A DNA stretch of 64,000 nucleotides from Rhizobiaceae bacterium (GTDB lineage: Bacteria > Pseudomonadota > Alphaproteobacteria > Rhizobiales > Rhizobiaceae). This document shows positions 35,365-44,191 of the stretch, piece after piece (positions within the stretch are counted from its first letter, which is position 1; the number at the start of each line of letters is the position of its first letter). Position numbers and translations under genes: made by a program. The stretch lies in contig JAILWO010000001.1 in the NCBI GenBank assembly GCA_025698895.1, positions 1,399,001 through 1,463,000 on the forward strand, in the 5' to 3' direction. The notes beneath the pieces were generated by a model, which worked only from the letters and a program-made list of their open reading frames with translations, made no database searches and had not been told where the DNA came from.

Positions 35365-36363
35365 ATGGTGGCGACATACGGTTCAAAAGACGCGTTGGCG
35401 CCGTCCGTCATGGAGGCGGCGGACCCGGCGCTGGCAGGAACGCCGGCCTGCGATACCGCCATGCTTCGCGACCGCGTCCGGTTGCTCGAAGCCGTCATCT
35501 CCAACTTTCCGGGCGGTCTCACGCTGTTCGACGAACAATTGCGCATGGTGTTGTGCAACGAGGAGCTGAAGCGCTTGCTCGACTATCCCGACAGCCTGTT
35601 CCGACATGGCCTGCCGACGCTCGAGGACTTGTTCTGGTTCAACGCCGAACGCGGCGAGTACGGCCCCGGCCCGGCCGTGGACCACGTCGCCAGACGCATG
35701 GCGCTGGTCCGCAAGCGGCGGTCCCATCACTATGAGCGAACCCGCCCGAACGGTATGATCATGGAGGTTCGCGGCGTGCCGATCGAGGGAGGCGGCTTTC
35801 TGACCACCTATCTCGACGTGACCGAACAGCGGCGCAACCAGGCCCTGATCGCGCACATGGCCCACCACGACGCGTTGACGGACCTGCCCAACCGGCTGCT
35901 GTTCGCCGACCGCCTGGGCAAGGCAATCGCGCTTGCGCGGCGCGGTGGCCTCGCTGCCATACATTGCCTCGACGTCGATGGTTTCAAGCCGGTCAACGAT
36001 CGCTTCGGTCATCAGGCCGGCGACGATCTGCTGGTCGACATCGCCCGGCGGCTTTCGGCCACCATACGCGAACACGACACGGTGGCGCGGCTGGGCGGCG
36101 ACGAGTTCGCCGTCATCCAGACCGGCATCCACACAAGGCAGGACGCGGCCGTGCTGGCCGGACGGCTGGTGCGATCCTTCGAGCGCCCGTTCAGCGCCGG
36201 CGCCCACAGCGTGGCCATCGGCGTCTCGATCGGCGTGGCGCTGACACCGCATGACGGGACCAGCACCGACGAGCTCCTGTCGCGCGCCGACGCCGCGCTC
36301 TACCGCTCGAAGGCCGCGGGGCGCGGGCGATACACGTTCTTCGAGAGCGCGGAAGCGGCCTGA
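35365..36363 (+). CDS. PAS-GGDEF diguanylate cyclase
   Basis: This 332-residue protein has an N-terminal PAS-like sensor (about 38-155, LEAVISNFPGGLTLFDEQLRM) and a C-terminal GGDEF domain (about 165-328). The active site GGDEF is intact, and the inhibitory I-site R-E-H-D lies exactly five residues before it, so it should make cyclic-di-GMP with product inhibition. No membrane segment or signal is present, suggesting a cytoplasmic redox- or ligand-sensing cyclase. It converges on the MetE-like gene with a 4-bp gap. Confidence 0.9.
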   Translation: MVATYGSKDALAPSVMEAADPALAGTPACDTAMLRDRVRLLEAVISNFPGGLTLFDEQLRMVLCNEELKRLLDYPDSLFRHGLPTLEDLFWFNAERGEYGPGPAVDHVARRMALVRKRRSHHYERTRPNGMIMEVRGVPIEGGGFLTTYLDVTEQRRNQALIAHMAHHDALTDLPNRLLFADRLGKAIALARRGGLAAIHCLDVDGFKPVNDRFGHQAGDDLLVDIARRLSATIREHDTVARLGGDEFAVIQTGIHTRQDAAVLAGRLVRSFERPFSAGAHSVAIGVSIGVALTPHDGTSTDELLSRADAALYRSKAAGRGRYTFFESAEAA

Positions 36364-36367
36364 CCGC

Positions 36368-37486
36368 TCACTTGTCGACGCCGCCCCAGATCGCCTCGGC
36401 CGTTTTCACGACGAGATCGAGCTTGCGCCGCTGGTCGTCGACCGTGATCGTGTTGCCTTCCTGGGTCGAGGCGAAGCCGCATTGCGGCGCTATGCCAAGC
36501 TGGTCGATATCAGCATGGCGCGAGGCCTCGTCGAACTTGCGCTTCAGGTCGTCCAGTTTCTCCAGTTCGCCGGTCTTGGTCGTGATGAAGCCCGGCATGA
36601 CGCGCTGCCTGCCCTTCGACAGGAGCCTGAGAGGCTCCAGTCCGCCCGCCCGGTCGGTGTCGTATTCCATGAAGAAGATGTCGACGCCGGTCTTGTTGAA
36701 CACCGCGTCGGCCGCCGGATCATAGGCGCCCTCGGCGGCGTGGGTCGACTTGAAGTTGCCCCGGCACATATGCATGCCGATCACCATGTCGGACGGCCGG
36801 TGCTTGATGGCGTCGTTCATCATCTGGGCATAGCGGTCGATCAGGAAGTTCGGATCCTGGCCCTGCGCCTTGCGCTCGGCGCGCTGCCTGGGGTCGCACA
36901 GATAGGCGAAAAAGATGTCGTCCATCTGCAGGTACCGGCAGCCCGCCGCGTAGAACGCGTCCACGGCCTTCCTGTAGGTGTCGGTGATGTCGGCGAAGAG
37001 CTGTTCCTCGTCCTTGTAGCGGGCAGGCGCGATGTCCTCCGGCCGCGTGCGGAAATGAACGCAGCTCGGGCCGGGGATGGAAATCTTCGGCGTCACGCCG
37101 GCCACCGAGGCCAGATATCTGAAATGGTCGAGCATGGGATGGTCCGCCGGGAAGTCGAGGCGGTCGGTGATGACCGGCCGGGCCGACAGCGCTATGCCCG
37201 CGAATTTCACATTGGCCTCGCCCTCGACGATCTCCATGCCTTCGAGGCCGCCCATGAAGTCGAAATGCCAGTAGGCGCGGCGCATCTCGCCATCGGTGAC
37301 CACCGGTAGGCCCGCTTCCTCCTGCAGCTTCACCACGCCGCGGATCGCCTCGTCCTCGATCGCGGCCAGTTCGGCGGCGTCGATCGCGCCTTCCTCGTAG
37401 TGGCGCTTGCGCGCCGCCTTCACCGAATCGGGGCGCAATAGGCTGCCGACATGGTCGGCGCGGAAGGGGGGAGCGGCAACGGGCAT
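36368..37486 (-). CDS. MetE C-terminal-like methyltransferase (cobalamin-independent methionine synthase family)
   Basis: This 372-residue protein corresponds to the C-terminal catalytic barrel of MetE without the N-terminal barrel, like YxjG/YxjH. Zinc ligands are visible as H and C in GMHMCRGN and C in PQCGFAST. The start is FRADHVGSLLRP, typical of this short group. Members may transfer methyl groups to homocysteine from unusual donors, or act as epoxyalkane/thiol transferases. It is divergent from the GntR gene. No folate or SAM riboswitch is seen upstream. Confidence 0.82.
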   Translation of the reverse strand: MPVAAPPFRADHVGSLLRPDSVKAARKRHYEEGAIDAAELAAIEDEAIRGVVKLQEEAGLPVVTDGEMRRAYWHFDFMGGLEGMEIVEGEANVKFAGIALSARPVITDRLDFPADHPMLDHFRYLASVAGVTPKISIPGPSCVHFRTRPEDIAPARYKDEEQLFADITDTYRKAVDAFYAAGCRYLQMDDIFFAYLCDPRQRAERKAQGQDPNFLIDRYAQMMNDAIKHRPSDMVIGMHMCRGNFKSTHAAEGAYDPAADAVFNKTGVDIFFMEYDTDRAGGLEPLRLLSKGRQRVMPGFITTKTGELEKLDDLKRKFDEASRHADIDQLGIAPQCGFASTQEGNTITVDDQRRKLDLVVKTAEAIWGGVDK

Positions 37487-37565
37487 GGAGTGTCCTCCGG
37501 AAGATGTGCGGGCTCGGTCGCGATCGGACCCTGGAACGGGCCCTAACTGCCAGCATGGTCGGCGC

Positions 37566-37594
37566 TTGACAAGGCGTCTGTATACATCGTGTAC
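37566..37594 (+). promoter_or_regulatory. Promoter and operator of the GntR gene
   Basis: A -35-like TTGACA at 37566-37571 is followed by GTATACATCGTGTAC at 37580-37594, an imperfect palindrome typical of GntR/FCD sites. The site overlaps the -10 region, consistent with autorepression and control of the divergent gene at 37486. Confidence 0.5.
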
Positions 37595-37620
37595 TTCCGA
37601 ATGGTTCAGGGAGGCTGGCG

Positions 37621-38334
37621 ATGTCGCAGTCGCTCAAGGCGCTGCTCGGGCTGAGGGACCTCGTCTATTCGGGCGGGGTGGCTCCGGGGGAGCGGCTGTC
37701 CGAGGTCGCCCTGTCGGAACGCCTCGGCCTGTCGCGCACGCCCCTGCGAGCCGCTCTCGCCAGGCTCGAGCAGGAAGGCCTCCTGGAGCAGATACCGTCG
37801 GGGGGCTTCGCTGTCCGCTCCTTCACCCGCGAGGAAGTCATCGACGCGATCGAACTGCGCGGGGTGCTGGAAGGCACGGCCGCCCGGCTCGCGGCCGAAC
37901 GGGGTGTGCCGCCGGCGCGCATGGTGGCGATCCGCAACGTGGTGGCCGAACTCGACGCCATCGTGGCGGTGCCGGTCGACGCGATGGATTTCGACGCCTA
38001 TGTGGCCAGAAACGCCTCCTTCCACGACATGCTGACGGGCCTTTGCGGCAGCGCCATACTGCGCCGCGAGATCGAGCGCTCCGTCGCCCTGCCTTTCGCC
38101 GGCCCGAGCGCCTTCCTCAACGCCCAGACCGACATTCCCGCCTTCCGCAAGTCGCTGGTCATCGGCCAGGGCCATCACCGCGCCATCGTCGAGGCTATCG
38201 AATTGCGCGAAGGCGCGCGCGCGGAGGCGGTCGCGCGCGAACACGCCAGGCTGGCGCGGGCCAATCTGATCTTCGTGTCGGGCGACCGCGATCTGATGGC
38301 GCGCGTGCCCGGCCTTGCCCTGATGACCGACTGA
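37621..38334 (+). CDS. GntR-family regulator with FCD domain
   Basis: This 237-residue regulator has a winged helix (about 1-68: GERLSEVALSERLGLSRTPLRAALARLEQEGLL) and an all-helical FCD sensor domain (about 80-220) with FHDMLTGLCG and GHHRAIVEAIELRE carrying the metal-binding histidines. The ATG at 37621 follows AGGGAGG. It lies between the MetE-like gene and a TRAP binding-protein gene 75 bp downstream, so it probably controls uptake of an organic acid. Confidence 0.87.
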   Translation: MSQSLKALLGLRDLVYSGGVAPGERLSEVALSERLGLSRTPLRAALARLEQEGLLEQIPSGGFAVRSFTREEVIDAIELRGVLEGTAARLAAERGVPPARMVAIRNVVAELDAIVAVPVDAMDFDAYVARNASFHDMLTGLCGSAILRREIERSVALPFAGPSAFLNAQTDIPAFRKSLVIGQGHHRAIVEAIELREGARAEAVAREHARLARANLIFVSGDRDLMARVPGLALMTD

Positions 38335-38409
38335 ACCCGCTCTTCGTGGGAGTTGGCGGCGATTTTGTTTTATGGCATAACTAATTTGGAACCGATGGGA
38401 GGATCTCCG

Positions 38410-39441
38410 ATGAAAGCCGTGAAGACCATTCTGGCGACCGCCGCCGCGCTCGGCGCGCTGGCCGCCACCGCGTTCGCGCAGGACGTCACCTTGCGCTTCC
38501 ACCAGATGCTGCCGCCGCAGGCGACCATTCCGGCCAAGGCCATCAAGCCCTGGATCGAGAAGGTCCAGCAGGAGTCGGACGGCAGGCTCAAGATCGAGCA
38601 GTACGACGCCATGGCGCTGGGCGGAAAGCCGCCCGAACTCGTCGACCAGGCCAAGGACGGCGTCGTCGACCTGATCTGGACCGTGATCGGCTATACGCCG
38701 GGCCGTTTCCCCTCAACCGAGGTGTTCGAACTGCCCTTCATGATGACGACCGGGGAGGCGACCTCGCGGGCCATCCAGGAATATTGCGAGAAACGCTGCA
38801 CGGAAGAGTTCGCCGGCATGAAGGTGATCGCCTGGCACGCGCATGGGCCGGGCCTGATCCATTCCAAGAACCCGGTCGCCTCGCTGGACGACATGAAAGG
38901 CTTGAAGATCCGCGGCGGCTCGCGCGTCATCAACCAGATGCTGGAGAAGCTGGGCGCCACGCCGGTCGGCATGCCCGTTCCGGCCGTGACCGAGGCGCTG
39001 TCGAAGGGCGTCATTGACGCCACGACAATCCCCTGGGAGGTCACCCCGGCCCTCAAGGTCGCTGAACTGGTGAAAAACCACACCGGCTTCTCCGGCGAGA
39101 ACGGCCTCTACACGCAGACCTTCGTGGTGGCGATGAACCAGGCGTCCTACGACAATCTGCCTGACGACCTGAAGGCGGTGATCGACGCCAATTCTGGCAT
39201 GGAGGCGGCCGCCCTGTTTGGGCGGGTGATGGACGAGGGCGACAAGGCGGGCCTCGCCATCGCCGAGAAGGCCGGCAACAACATCGTTACCCTCGACGAG
39301 GAAGAAACGCAGCGCTGGAAGGACGCCGCCCAGCCGGTGATCGATGCCTGGATCGAGGAGATGAAGGGCAAGGGTCTCGAGGCCGAAACCCTGGTCGAGG
39401 AGGCCTCGGCCCTGATCAAGAAGCACACGGCCGGTATGTAA
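38410..39441 (+). CDS. TRAP transporter substrate-binding protein (DctP family), without membrane subunits nearby
   Basis: This 343-residue periplasmic protein has a Sec signal (residues 1-24, cut after AFA) and DctP-type segments: VTLRFHQMLPPQATIP, LKIRGGSRVINQMLEKLGATPVGMP and the FVVAMNQASYDNLP region with the conserved Arg. GGGAGGA precedes the ATG. A strong terminator follows, and no DctQ or DctM gene lies next to it, so it must use membrane subunits encoded elsewhere or is a relic. The GntR gene upstream is its likely regulator. Confidence 0.85.
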   Translation: MKAVKTILATAAALGALAATAFAQDVTLRFHQMLPPQATIPAKAIKPWIEKVQQESDGRLKIEQYDAMALGGKPPELVDQAKDGVVDLIWTVIGYTPGRFPSTEVFELPFMMTTGEATSRAIQEYCEKRCTEEFAGMKVIAWHAHGPGLIHSKNPVASLDDMKGLKIRGGSRVINQMLEKLGATPVGMPVPAVTEALSKGVIDATTIPWEVTPALKVAELVKNHTGFSGENGLYTQTFVVAMNQASYDNLPDDLKAVIDANSGMEAAALFGRVMDEGDKAGLAIAEKAGNNIVTLDEEETQRWKDAAQPVIDAWIEEMKGKGLEAETLVEEASALIKKHTAGM

Positions 39442-39460
39442 CGGCACGAATCGCAACCGA

Positions 39461-39489
39461 CGGCCGCGGCGTCGCCCGCGGCCGTTTTG
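39461..39489 (+). terminator. Rho-independent terminator after the TRAP binding protein
   Basis: CGGCCGCGG-cgtcgc-CCGCGGCCG followed by TTTT forms a 9-bp perfect stem 19 bases after the stop. It separates this gene from the lyxose isomerase pair. Confidence 0.85.
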
Positions 39490-39562
39490 CTTGCGCGAGG
39501 CTTGGCGGGGAGGGGCCTGCGCGATACGGTTCGCGGCCAGCTCTTCTTCGCAGCTTCCCGCC

Positions 39563-40249
39563 ATGAAACGTTCCGACATCAACTGCATCCTGGACCGGGC
39601 CGAGCGCTTCATCGCGTCCTTCGGCTATGTGCTGCCGCCCTTCGCGGCCATGTCTCCCGACGACATGAAGACGCGCCGCGAGGAGATCGCCGGCATTGTC
39701 GAGGCCCGTCTTGGCTGGGACGTGACGGATTACGGCAAGGGCGATTTCGACCGCACGGGCCTGTTCCTGTTCACGGTGCGCAACGGCCGCGCCGCCGATC
39801 TCGCCCAGGGGTCGGGCATGCTCTATGCCGAAAAGATCATGATCTCGCGTAAGGACCAGGTCGCGCCCATGCACCGGCACTGGGTCAAGGCCGAGGACAT
39901 CGTCAATCGCGGCGGCGGGACCCTCGCCCTCAAGCTCTACATGCCCGACGCGCAGGGCGCGATCGATCACGCCGCGCCCGTCGAGGTGCCCTGCGACGGC
40001 ATTGTCCGGCGCCTGGAGCCGGGCGGCATATTGCGGCTCGCGCCGGGCGAGAGCGTGACGCTGCTGCCCGGCGTCTGGCACGCGTTCTGGGCCGAGCAGG
40101 GAGATGTATTGATCGGCGAGGTTTCGACCGTCAACGACGACTCGACCGACAACTGGTTCGCCGAACCGGTCGCCCGCTTCTCGACGGTGGAGGAGGACGA
40201 GGCGCCGCGGCGTCTCCTGGTCAGCGACTATCCCGCATGGCTCGGCTAG
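39563..40249 (+). CDS. D-lyxose isomerase (cupin sugar isomerase)
   Basis: This 228-residue cupin enzyme interconverts D-lyxose and D-xylulose, and often mannose and fructose. The metal site is visible as H-x-H in APMHRHWVKAEDIVNRGGG with the following Glu, and the later His in LLPGVWHAFWAEQGD. The ATG at 39563 (MKRSDINCILDRAE) fits the family start. Its end overlaps the kinase gene by 13 bases, so isomerisation and phosphorylation are coupled. Confidence 0.85.
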   Translation: MKRSDINCILDRAERFIASFGYVLPPFAAMSPDDMKTRREEIAGIVEARLGWDVTDYGKGDFDRTGLFLFTVRNGRAADLAQGSGMLYAEKIMISRKDQVAPMHRHWVKAEDIVNRGGGTLALKLYMPDAQGAIDHAAPVEVPCDGIVRRLEPGGILRLAPGESVTLLPGVWHAFWAEQGDVLIGEVSTVNDDSTDNWFAEPVARFSTVEEDEAPRRLLVSDYPAWLG

Positions 40250-40899
40250 GGTATCCGCCGCGCGCCGGTCGCCAGCGGGGCGGGGAGCCGGCCACGCTGG
40301 CACATGCGATTCTCGACCGCGCGGGCGGCGCGCCACGTTTCATGGTCGCCATCGCCGGTCCGCCCGGCGCCGGCAAGTCCACGCTTGCCGAGGCCGTTCT
40401 CGCCAGGATGCTCGAAGCCGGCGAAACGGCGGCGATCGTCCCTATGGACGGGTTCCATTTCGATGACATCGTGCTGGAGGCGCGCGGCCTGAAGCCGCGC
40501 AAGGGCGCCCCCGAAACCTTCGATGTCGCGGGCCTGCTCGTCATGCTTCGCCGCCTCGGGGCCCGCGAGGCCGACGTCGCCATCCCCGTCTTCGACCGTT
40601 CCATCGAGGTTGCGCGCGCCGGTGCCGCGATCGTGCCGGCCGGAACCCGCATCCTCTTGGTCGAGGGCAATTACCTGCTGCTCGACGAACCGCCCTGGAC
40701 GGAACTGGCCGGCCTGTTCGACCTGACCGTCATGCTCGACGTGCCGCTCGAGGAACTCGAGAGCCGGCTGGTGCGGCGCTGGCTCGGCCACGGCTTCGAC
40801 GAGACGGGCGCCATGGACAAGGCGCTCTCGAACGACATCCCCAATGCCCGCCGCGTCGTCGCGGCAAGCCGCCCGGCCGACATCGTGCTGCGATCGTGA
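40237..40899 (+). CDS. P-loop sugar kinase (FrcK/uridine kinase-like)
   Basis: This 220-residue kinase of the phosphoribulokinase/uridine-kinase fold has the P-loop GPPGAGKST, the substrate segment VPMDGFHFDD and VEGNYLLLDEPPW with RRWLGHGFDE near the lid. It resembles FrcK of rhizobial fructose clusters. It starts within the lyxose isomerase gene, so a ketose such as xylulose or fructose is the likely substrate. Confidence 0.82.
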   Translation: MARLGYPPRAGRQRGGEPATLAHAILDRAGGAPRFMVAIAGPPGAGKSTLAEAVLARMLEAGETAAIVPMDGFHFDDIVLEARGLKPRKGAPETFDVAGLLVMLRRLGAREADVAIPVFDRSIEVARAGAAIVPAGTRILLVEGNYLLLDEPPWTELAGLFDLTVMLDVPLEELESRLVRRWLGHGFDETGAMDKALSNDIPNARRVVAASRPADIVLRS

Positions 40900-40946
40900 C
40901 AAATCGTTGGCCGGCGATCGCGGCGCTGACAAGCCTGATCTGACGG

Positions 40947-41528
40947 TCACCCCGGAGGAGCGGCCGCCGCCCTGCGGAACAGCCAGCCCGACGTCAGCCA
41001 CAACGCGGCCAAGCACGCGTTGAGGATGAACACGCCCAGAACGCCCGGCGGCTCGGCCAGGACGCCACGGAAGTCGGGGACGGCCAAGACGATCGTCGGG
41101 ACCAGCATCTGGGCGACAGCCATCGCAACCAGCGCCAGCGCCATGCCCTGCGGCCGGAGTCGCGCGGCAAGTGCGCCGGCAAGTCCGATGGCGAGCACGC
41201 CGAAATACATCAGATTGTAGGGTTCGTCGTCGCCGATGATGCCGACGGCGGCATTGATCCAGACCAGGAAGACCGCTGTTGCCACGGCGACACCAACGGC
41301 GGTGCGATAGGCCGTTGTGGCAGACCTGCCCACCAGCTCGAACACCAGTGTTGCGCCGAACAGCAGGGCGGCGGCGAAGACGAAGTCGAACGGCCCCCAG
41401 TTCCATTCGTCGCTGACCTGCATCCCGATCGCGGGTACCAGCAGGATGACCGCCACGACCGCGGCCCAGACCGCCATCCGCCGGCCGGTCGCCCGCGGCT
41501 CTGTGGCGCTTCCAGTCTGTCCTGCCAT
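40947..41528 (-). CDS. Hypothetical inner-membrane protein
   Basis: This 193-residue protein has about six hydrophobic segments, joined by short loops, and no charged domain. I recognise no family. It lies 103 bp downstream of the class II aldolase gene on the same strand and converges on the kinase gene. MQVSDEWNWGPFDFVFAA is a distinctive loop, probably exposed to the periplasm. Confidence 0.7.
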   Translation of the reverse strand: MAGQTGSATEPRATGRRMAVWAAVVAVILLVPAIGMQVSDEWNWGPFDFVFAAALLFGATLVFELVGRSATTAYRTAVGVAVATAVFLVWINAAVGIIGDDEPYNLMYFGVLAIGLAGALAARLRPQGMALALVAMAVAQMLVPTIVLAVPDFRGVLAEPPGVLGVFILNACLAALWLTSGWLFRRAAAAPPG

Positions 41529-41631
41529 TGCTCTGCCTCGTGGCGTATGATCTCGGCTTCGGCCAGTCTACGAGCCAAATGAGCAAAATTGGGACGTTTC
41601 TGCGGACGCAGCGCCTTCGACGATCGGTCGA

Positions 41632-42402
41632 TCAGGTGGCGTAGTCGGAGCCTTCCGCGTCGAGGATCGCCCGCAACTCCTCCAGATGCCGCTTGGCCGA
41701 CGCAACGGGATAGGCGTCCATCTGACGCCCGACCGTCTCGGCCACCTCGTCGGACAGGACGCGCAGCGGCCGGCCGGTCCACAGCGCCTTGATGTAGGTC
41801 TCGCAGGCGCGCTCGAAATAGTAGAGCCGATCGAACGTGTCGCCGACCGTGTCGCCGACGACCAGCACGCCGTGATTGCCCATGACCATGACCTTGACCT
41901 TCGGGTCGGTCAGCAGCGTCGCCACGCGCGCGCCCTCTTCCTCGAAGGCAAGCCCTCCATAGCCTTCGTCGACAACGTGGCGGCGGAAGAACATGGCCGA
42001 GTTCTGGTCGATCGGCGGCAGCGTGGAGTCGGCCAGCGACGCAAGGACGGTCGCGTGGACCGAATGGACATGCATCACGCAACGCGCGTGGGGAAGCGCG
42101 CGGTGGATGGCGCCATGAAGCCCCCAGGCCGTCGGGTCCGGCGCGTCGGGCCGGTCCATCGTTGAGGCGTCCTCGGCGTCGATCAGCAGCAGGTCGCTCG
42201 CCCTGATGCGCGAGAAATGGCGCATGTTCGGATTGATCAGCAACTGCATGCCGCGCTCGTCGACGGCGAGCGAGAAGTGATTGGCGACCGCTTCATGCAT
42301 GCCGAGCCGCGCCGTCCAGCGGAAGGCGGCGGCAAGATCGCAGCGTTCCTCGTAATGGGGCAGGTTGGCGCGGCCGCGCTCGGCGAGGTGGGTGACGCTC
42401 AT
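41632..42402 (-). CDS. Class II aldolase/adducin-family protein
   Basis: This 256-residue zinc enzyme resembles fuculose-phosphate aldolase and ribulose-5-phosphate epimerase. The metal histidines are in VMHVHSVHATVLA and MGNHGVLVVGDTV, and the phosphate-binding start VANHFSLAV is present. The substrate is uncertain; many relatives in proteobacteria are unassigned. It follows ureG by 75 bp on the same strand but has no known link to urease. Confidence 0.82.
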   Translation of the reverse strand: MSVTHLAERGRANLPHYEERCDLAAAFRWTARLGMHEAVANHFSLAVDERGMQLLINPNMRHFSRIRASDLLLIDAEDASTMDRPDAPDPTAWGLHGAIHRALPHARCVMHVHSVHATVLASLADSTLPPIDQNSAMFFRRHVVDEGYGGLAFEEEGARVATLLTDPKVKVMVMGNHGVLVVGDTVGDTFDRLYYFERACETYIKALWTGRPLRVLSDEVAETVGRQMDAYPVASAKRHLEELRAILDAEGSDYAT

Positions 42403-42477
42403 AGTGTCCTCCTAGGCTGCCGCCAGCATGCCAGCCGGCGGGGCCTGAGTGCAACTCGCTTCGACGGATGCCGCCGC

Positions 42478-43110
42478 TCAGGCGGCGTCGCGACCCGCCG
42501 CCAGTCCACCCTGCTCGACGATGTAGGCGACGATCTCCTCGACGCCGCGATTGCGCGACAGGTCGGTGAAGCCGAACGGCCGGCCCTTGCGCATCGTGCC
42601 GGCATCGGCCTCCATCACGTCGAGATCGACATTCACATAAGGGGCCAGGTCGGCCTTGTTGATGACGAGGTAGTCCGAGCGTGTGATGCCGGGTCCGCCC
42701 TTGCGCGGGATCTCCTCGCCCTGGCAGACGGAGATGACGTAGAGCGTGAGGTCCGCGAGGTCCGGCGAGAAGGTCGCCGCCAGGTTGTCGCCGCCCGACT
42801 CGATGAAGACGATGTCGAGATCGGGAAACCGGCGGTTCAGATCGGCGATCGCCTGGAGATTGATCGAAGCGTCCTCGCGGATTGCGGTATGCGGGCAGCC
42901 GCCGGTCTCGACGCCCATGATACGCTCCTCCGGCAGCGCCTGCAGACGCGCCAGCATCAGGGCGTCCTCCTTGGTGTAGATGTCGTTGGTGACGACGGCG
43001 ATCGAGAAGTCCGCGCGCATCGCCTTGCACAGTTTCTCCGTCAGCGTCGTCTTGCCCGATCCGACCGGCCCGCCGATGCCGACGCGAAGGGGTCCGTTGC
43101 TCGTAGTCAT
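42478..43110 (-). CDS. ureG: Urease accessory GTPase
   Basis: This 210-residue GTPase drives nickel delivery to urease. It has the P-loop [13 protein letters not shown], the metal-binding CPH motif in [12 protein letters not shown], the segment [15 protein letters not shown] and the guanine-specific NKADL. It is separated from ureF by about 1.5 kb that holds DUF899, debris of another ureG/ureF pair and a DUF3995 gene. It therefore probably has its own promoter in the 162-bp gap to the divergent DUF899 gene. Confidence 0.95.
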   Translation of the reverse strand: MTTSNGPLRVGIGGPVGSGKTTLTEKLCKAMRADFSIAVVTNDIYTKEDALMLARLQALPEERIMGVETGGCPHTAIREDASINLQAIADLNRRFPDLDIVFIESGGDNLAATFSPDLADLTLYVISVCQGEEIPRKGGPGITRSDYLVINKADLAPYVNVDLDVMEADAGTMRKGRPFGFTDLSRNRGVEEIVAYIVEQGGLAAGRDAA

Positions 43111-43272
43111 GCGTCATCCCTCCGTCATCTGGCTGCACCCGGAGACCATAGCCGAGTCTCGCGGGCATGGAAGATGTCGGATCGTCGCCGCCTCAGACGT
43201 CCTTGCCACCATGGCGCCGGCGAACCGGCCGTCGCCGGCACTTTGTCATCAGGATGAAGCAAGGAAATCACC

Positions 43273-43974
43273 ATGAATACGCCTCTGATCCCTGCGGGAA
43301 AACTGGCCGAGAAGGCCGAAGGACGCATTCCGGGTGAGAGCGCGGAGTATCGCCGAGCGCGGCGTGAACTCCTGGCCGAGGAGATAGAGTTCCGCAGGCA
43401 TATGACGCGCCTTGTCGAACAGCGGCAGGCCCTGCCGCCGGGACCTGTCATTACCAAGGACTACCGCTTCCTGGACGAGGCGGGCCGGAACCTCGGTCTG
43501 CTCGATCTATTCGGCGACAAGGACACGCTAGTCACCTATTTCTGGATGTACGGCCCGCGCCGCGAGCGTCCTTGTCCGATGTGCACCAACTGGCTCGGCG
43601 GCGTCGAGGGAAATGCCGCCGACATCAAGCAGAGGGTCGCGCTGAAGATACTCGGCCGCAGCCCGATCGCCCGCCAGAAGGCCTTTGCCGAAGAGCGCGG
43701 CTGGCGCCAGTTGGACTTCGTCGAGACCGTCGGCGACGACTATGCGAACGATCTCGGCCTGATCGCCGCGGATGATTCGGAAAGCCCCGCGCTTGTCGTC
43801 TTTCGGCGCGATGGCGACGACGTGCGCCTGTTCTGGATGAGCGAGATAAGCGGCGCCATGGCCGATCCCGGTCAGGATCCCCGCGACGCACCCGACATAG
43901 CCCCGCTGTGGTCGATTCTCGACCTTACCCCGGAAGGCCGTGGCAGCGACTGGTATCCGAAGCTGGAATATTAG
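43273..43974 (+). CDS. DUF899-family thioredoxin-like protein
   Basis: This 233-residue protein matches the DUF899 group: an N-terminal helix pair rich in Glu/Arg, then a thioredoxin-like fold with YFWMYGPRRERPCPMCTNWL (C-P-M-C) and the C-terminal APLWSILDLTPEGRG with a conserved WYP ending. The function is unknown; a redox or dehalogenase-like role has been suggested for relatives. It lies opposite to the urease genes, between ureG and the ureG/ureF remnant. Confidence 0.8.
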   Translation: MNTPLIPAGKLAEKAEGRIPGESAEYRRARRELLAEEIEFRRHMTRLVEQRQALPPGPVITKDYRFLDEAGRNLGLLDLFGDKDTLVTYFWMYGPRRERPCPMCTNWLGGVEGNAADIKQRVALKILGRSPIARQKAFAEERGWRQLDFVETVGDDYANDLGLIAADDSESPALVVFRRDGDDVRLFWMSEISGAMADPGQDPRDAPDIAPLWSILDLTPEGRGSDWYPKLEY

Positions 43975-44041
43975 CGGAACGAACTCCGCCGGGGCTGGAG
44001 ATCTCTCGCCAATCCGGTCGGATTGATCGATCCCGCTCCGG

Positions 44042-44191
44042 TTACAGCTTCTGAACAGCCGCGTTGGCTGTGTCTCGTGTCGCATCGCGGCGATTTCGGC
44101 AGCGATCGTGGCGGAGCCGAGATCGTCCAGGGTGGATCGGGACGCGGGGCCCGCCGATGCCGACGCGAAGGGGTCCGTTGGGGGACGTCAT
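44042..44191 (-). pseudogene. Fused remnant: 5' end of a second ureG joined to the 3' end of a second ureF
   Basis: Minus-strand 44191-44148 encodes [15 protein letters not shown], nearly the same as the start of intact ureG ([15 protein letters not shown]). From about 44147 to 44050 a shifted frame encodes [24 protein letters not shown] then RLFR, matching the end of ureF ([24 protein letters not shown]). The ureG frame then ends at 44042. The start overlaps the DUF3995 stop (ATGA). This is what remains after deletion between a ureG copy and a following ureF copy. Confidence 0.82.

Noticed and set aside
36368-37620. SAM or cobalamin riboswitch upstream of the MetE-like gene
   Set aside because: The 134-bp leader shows no conserved riboswitch core that I can recognise.
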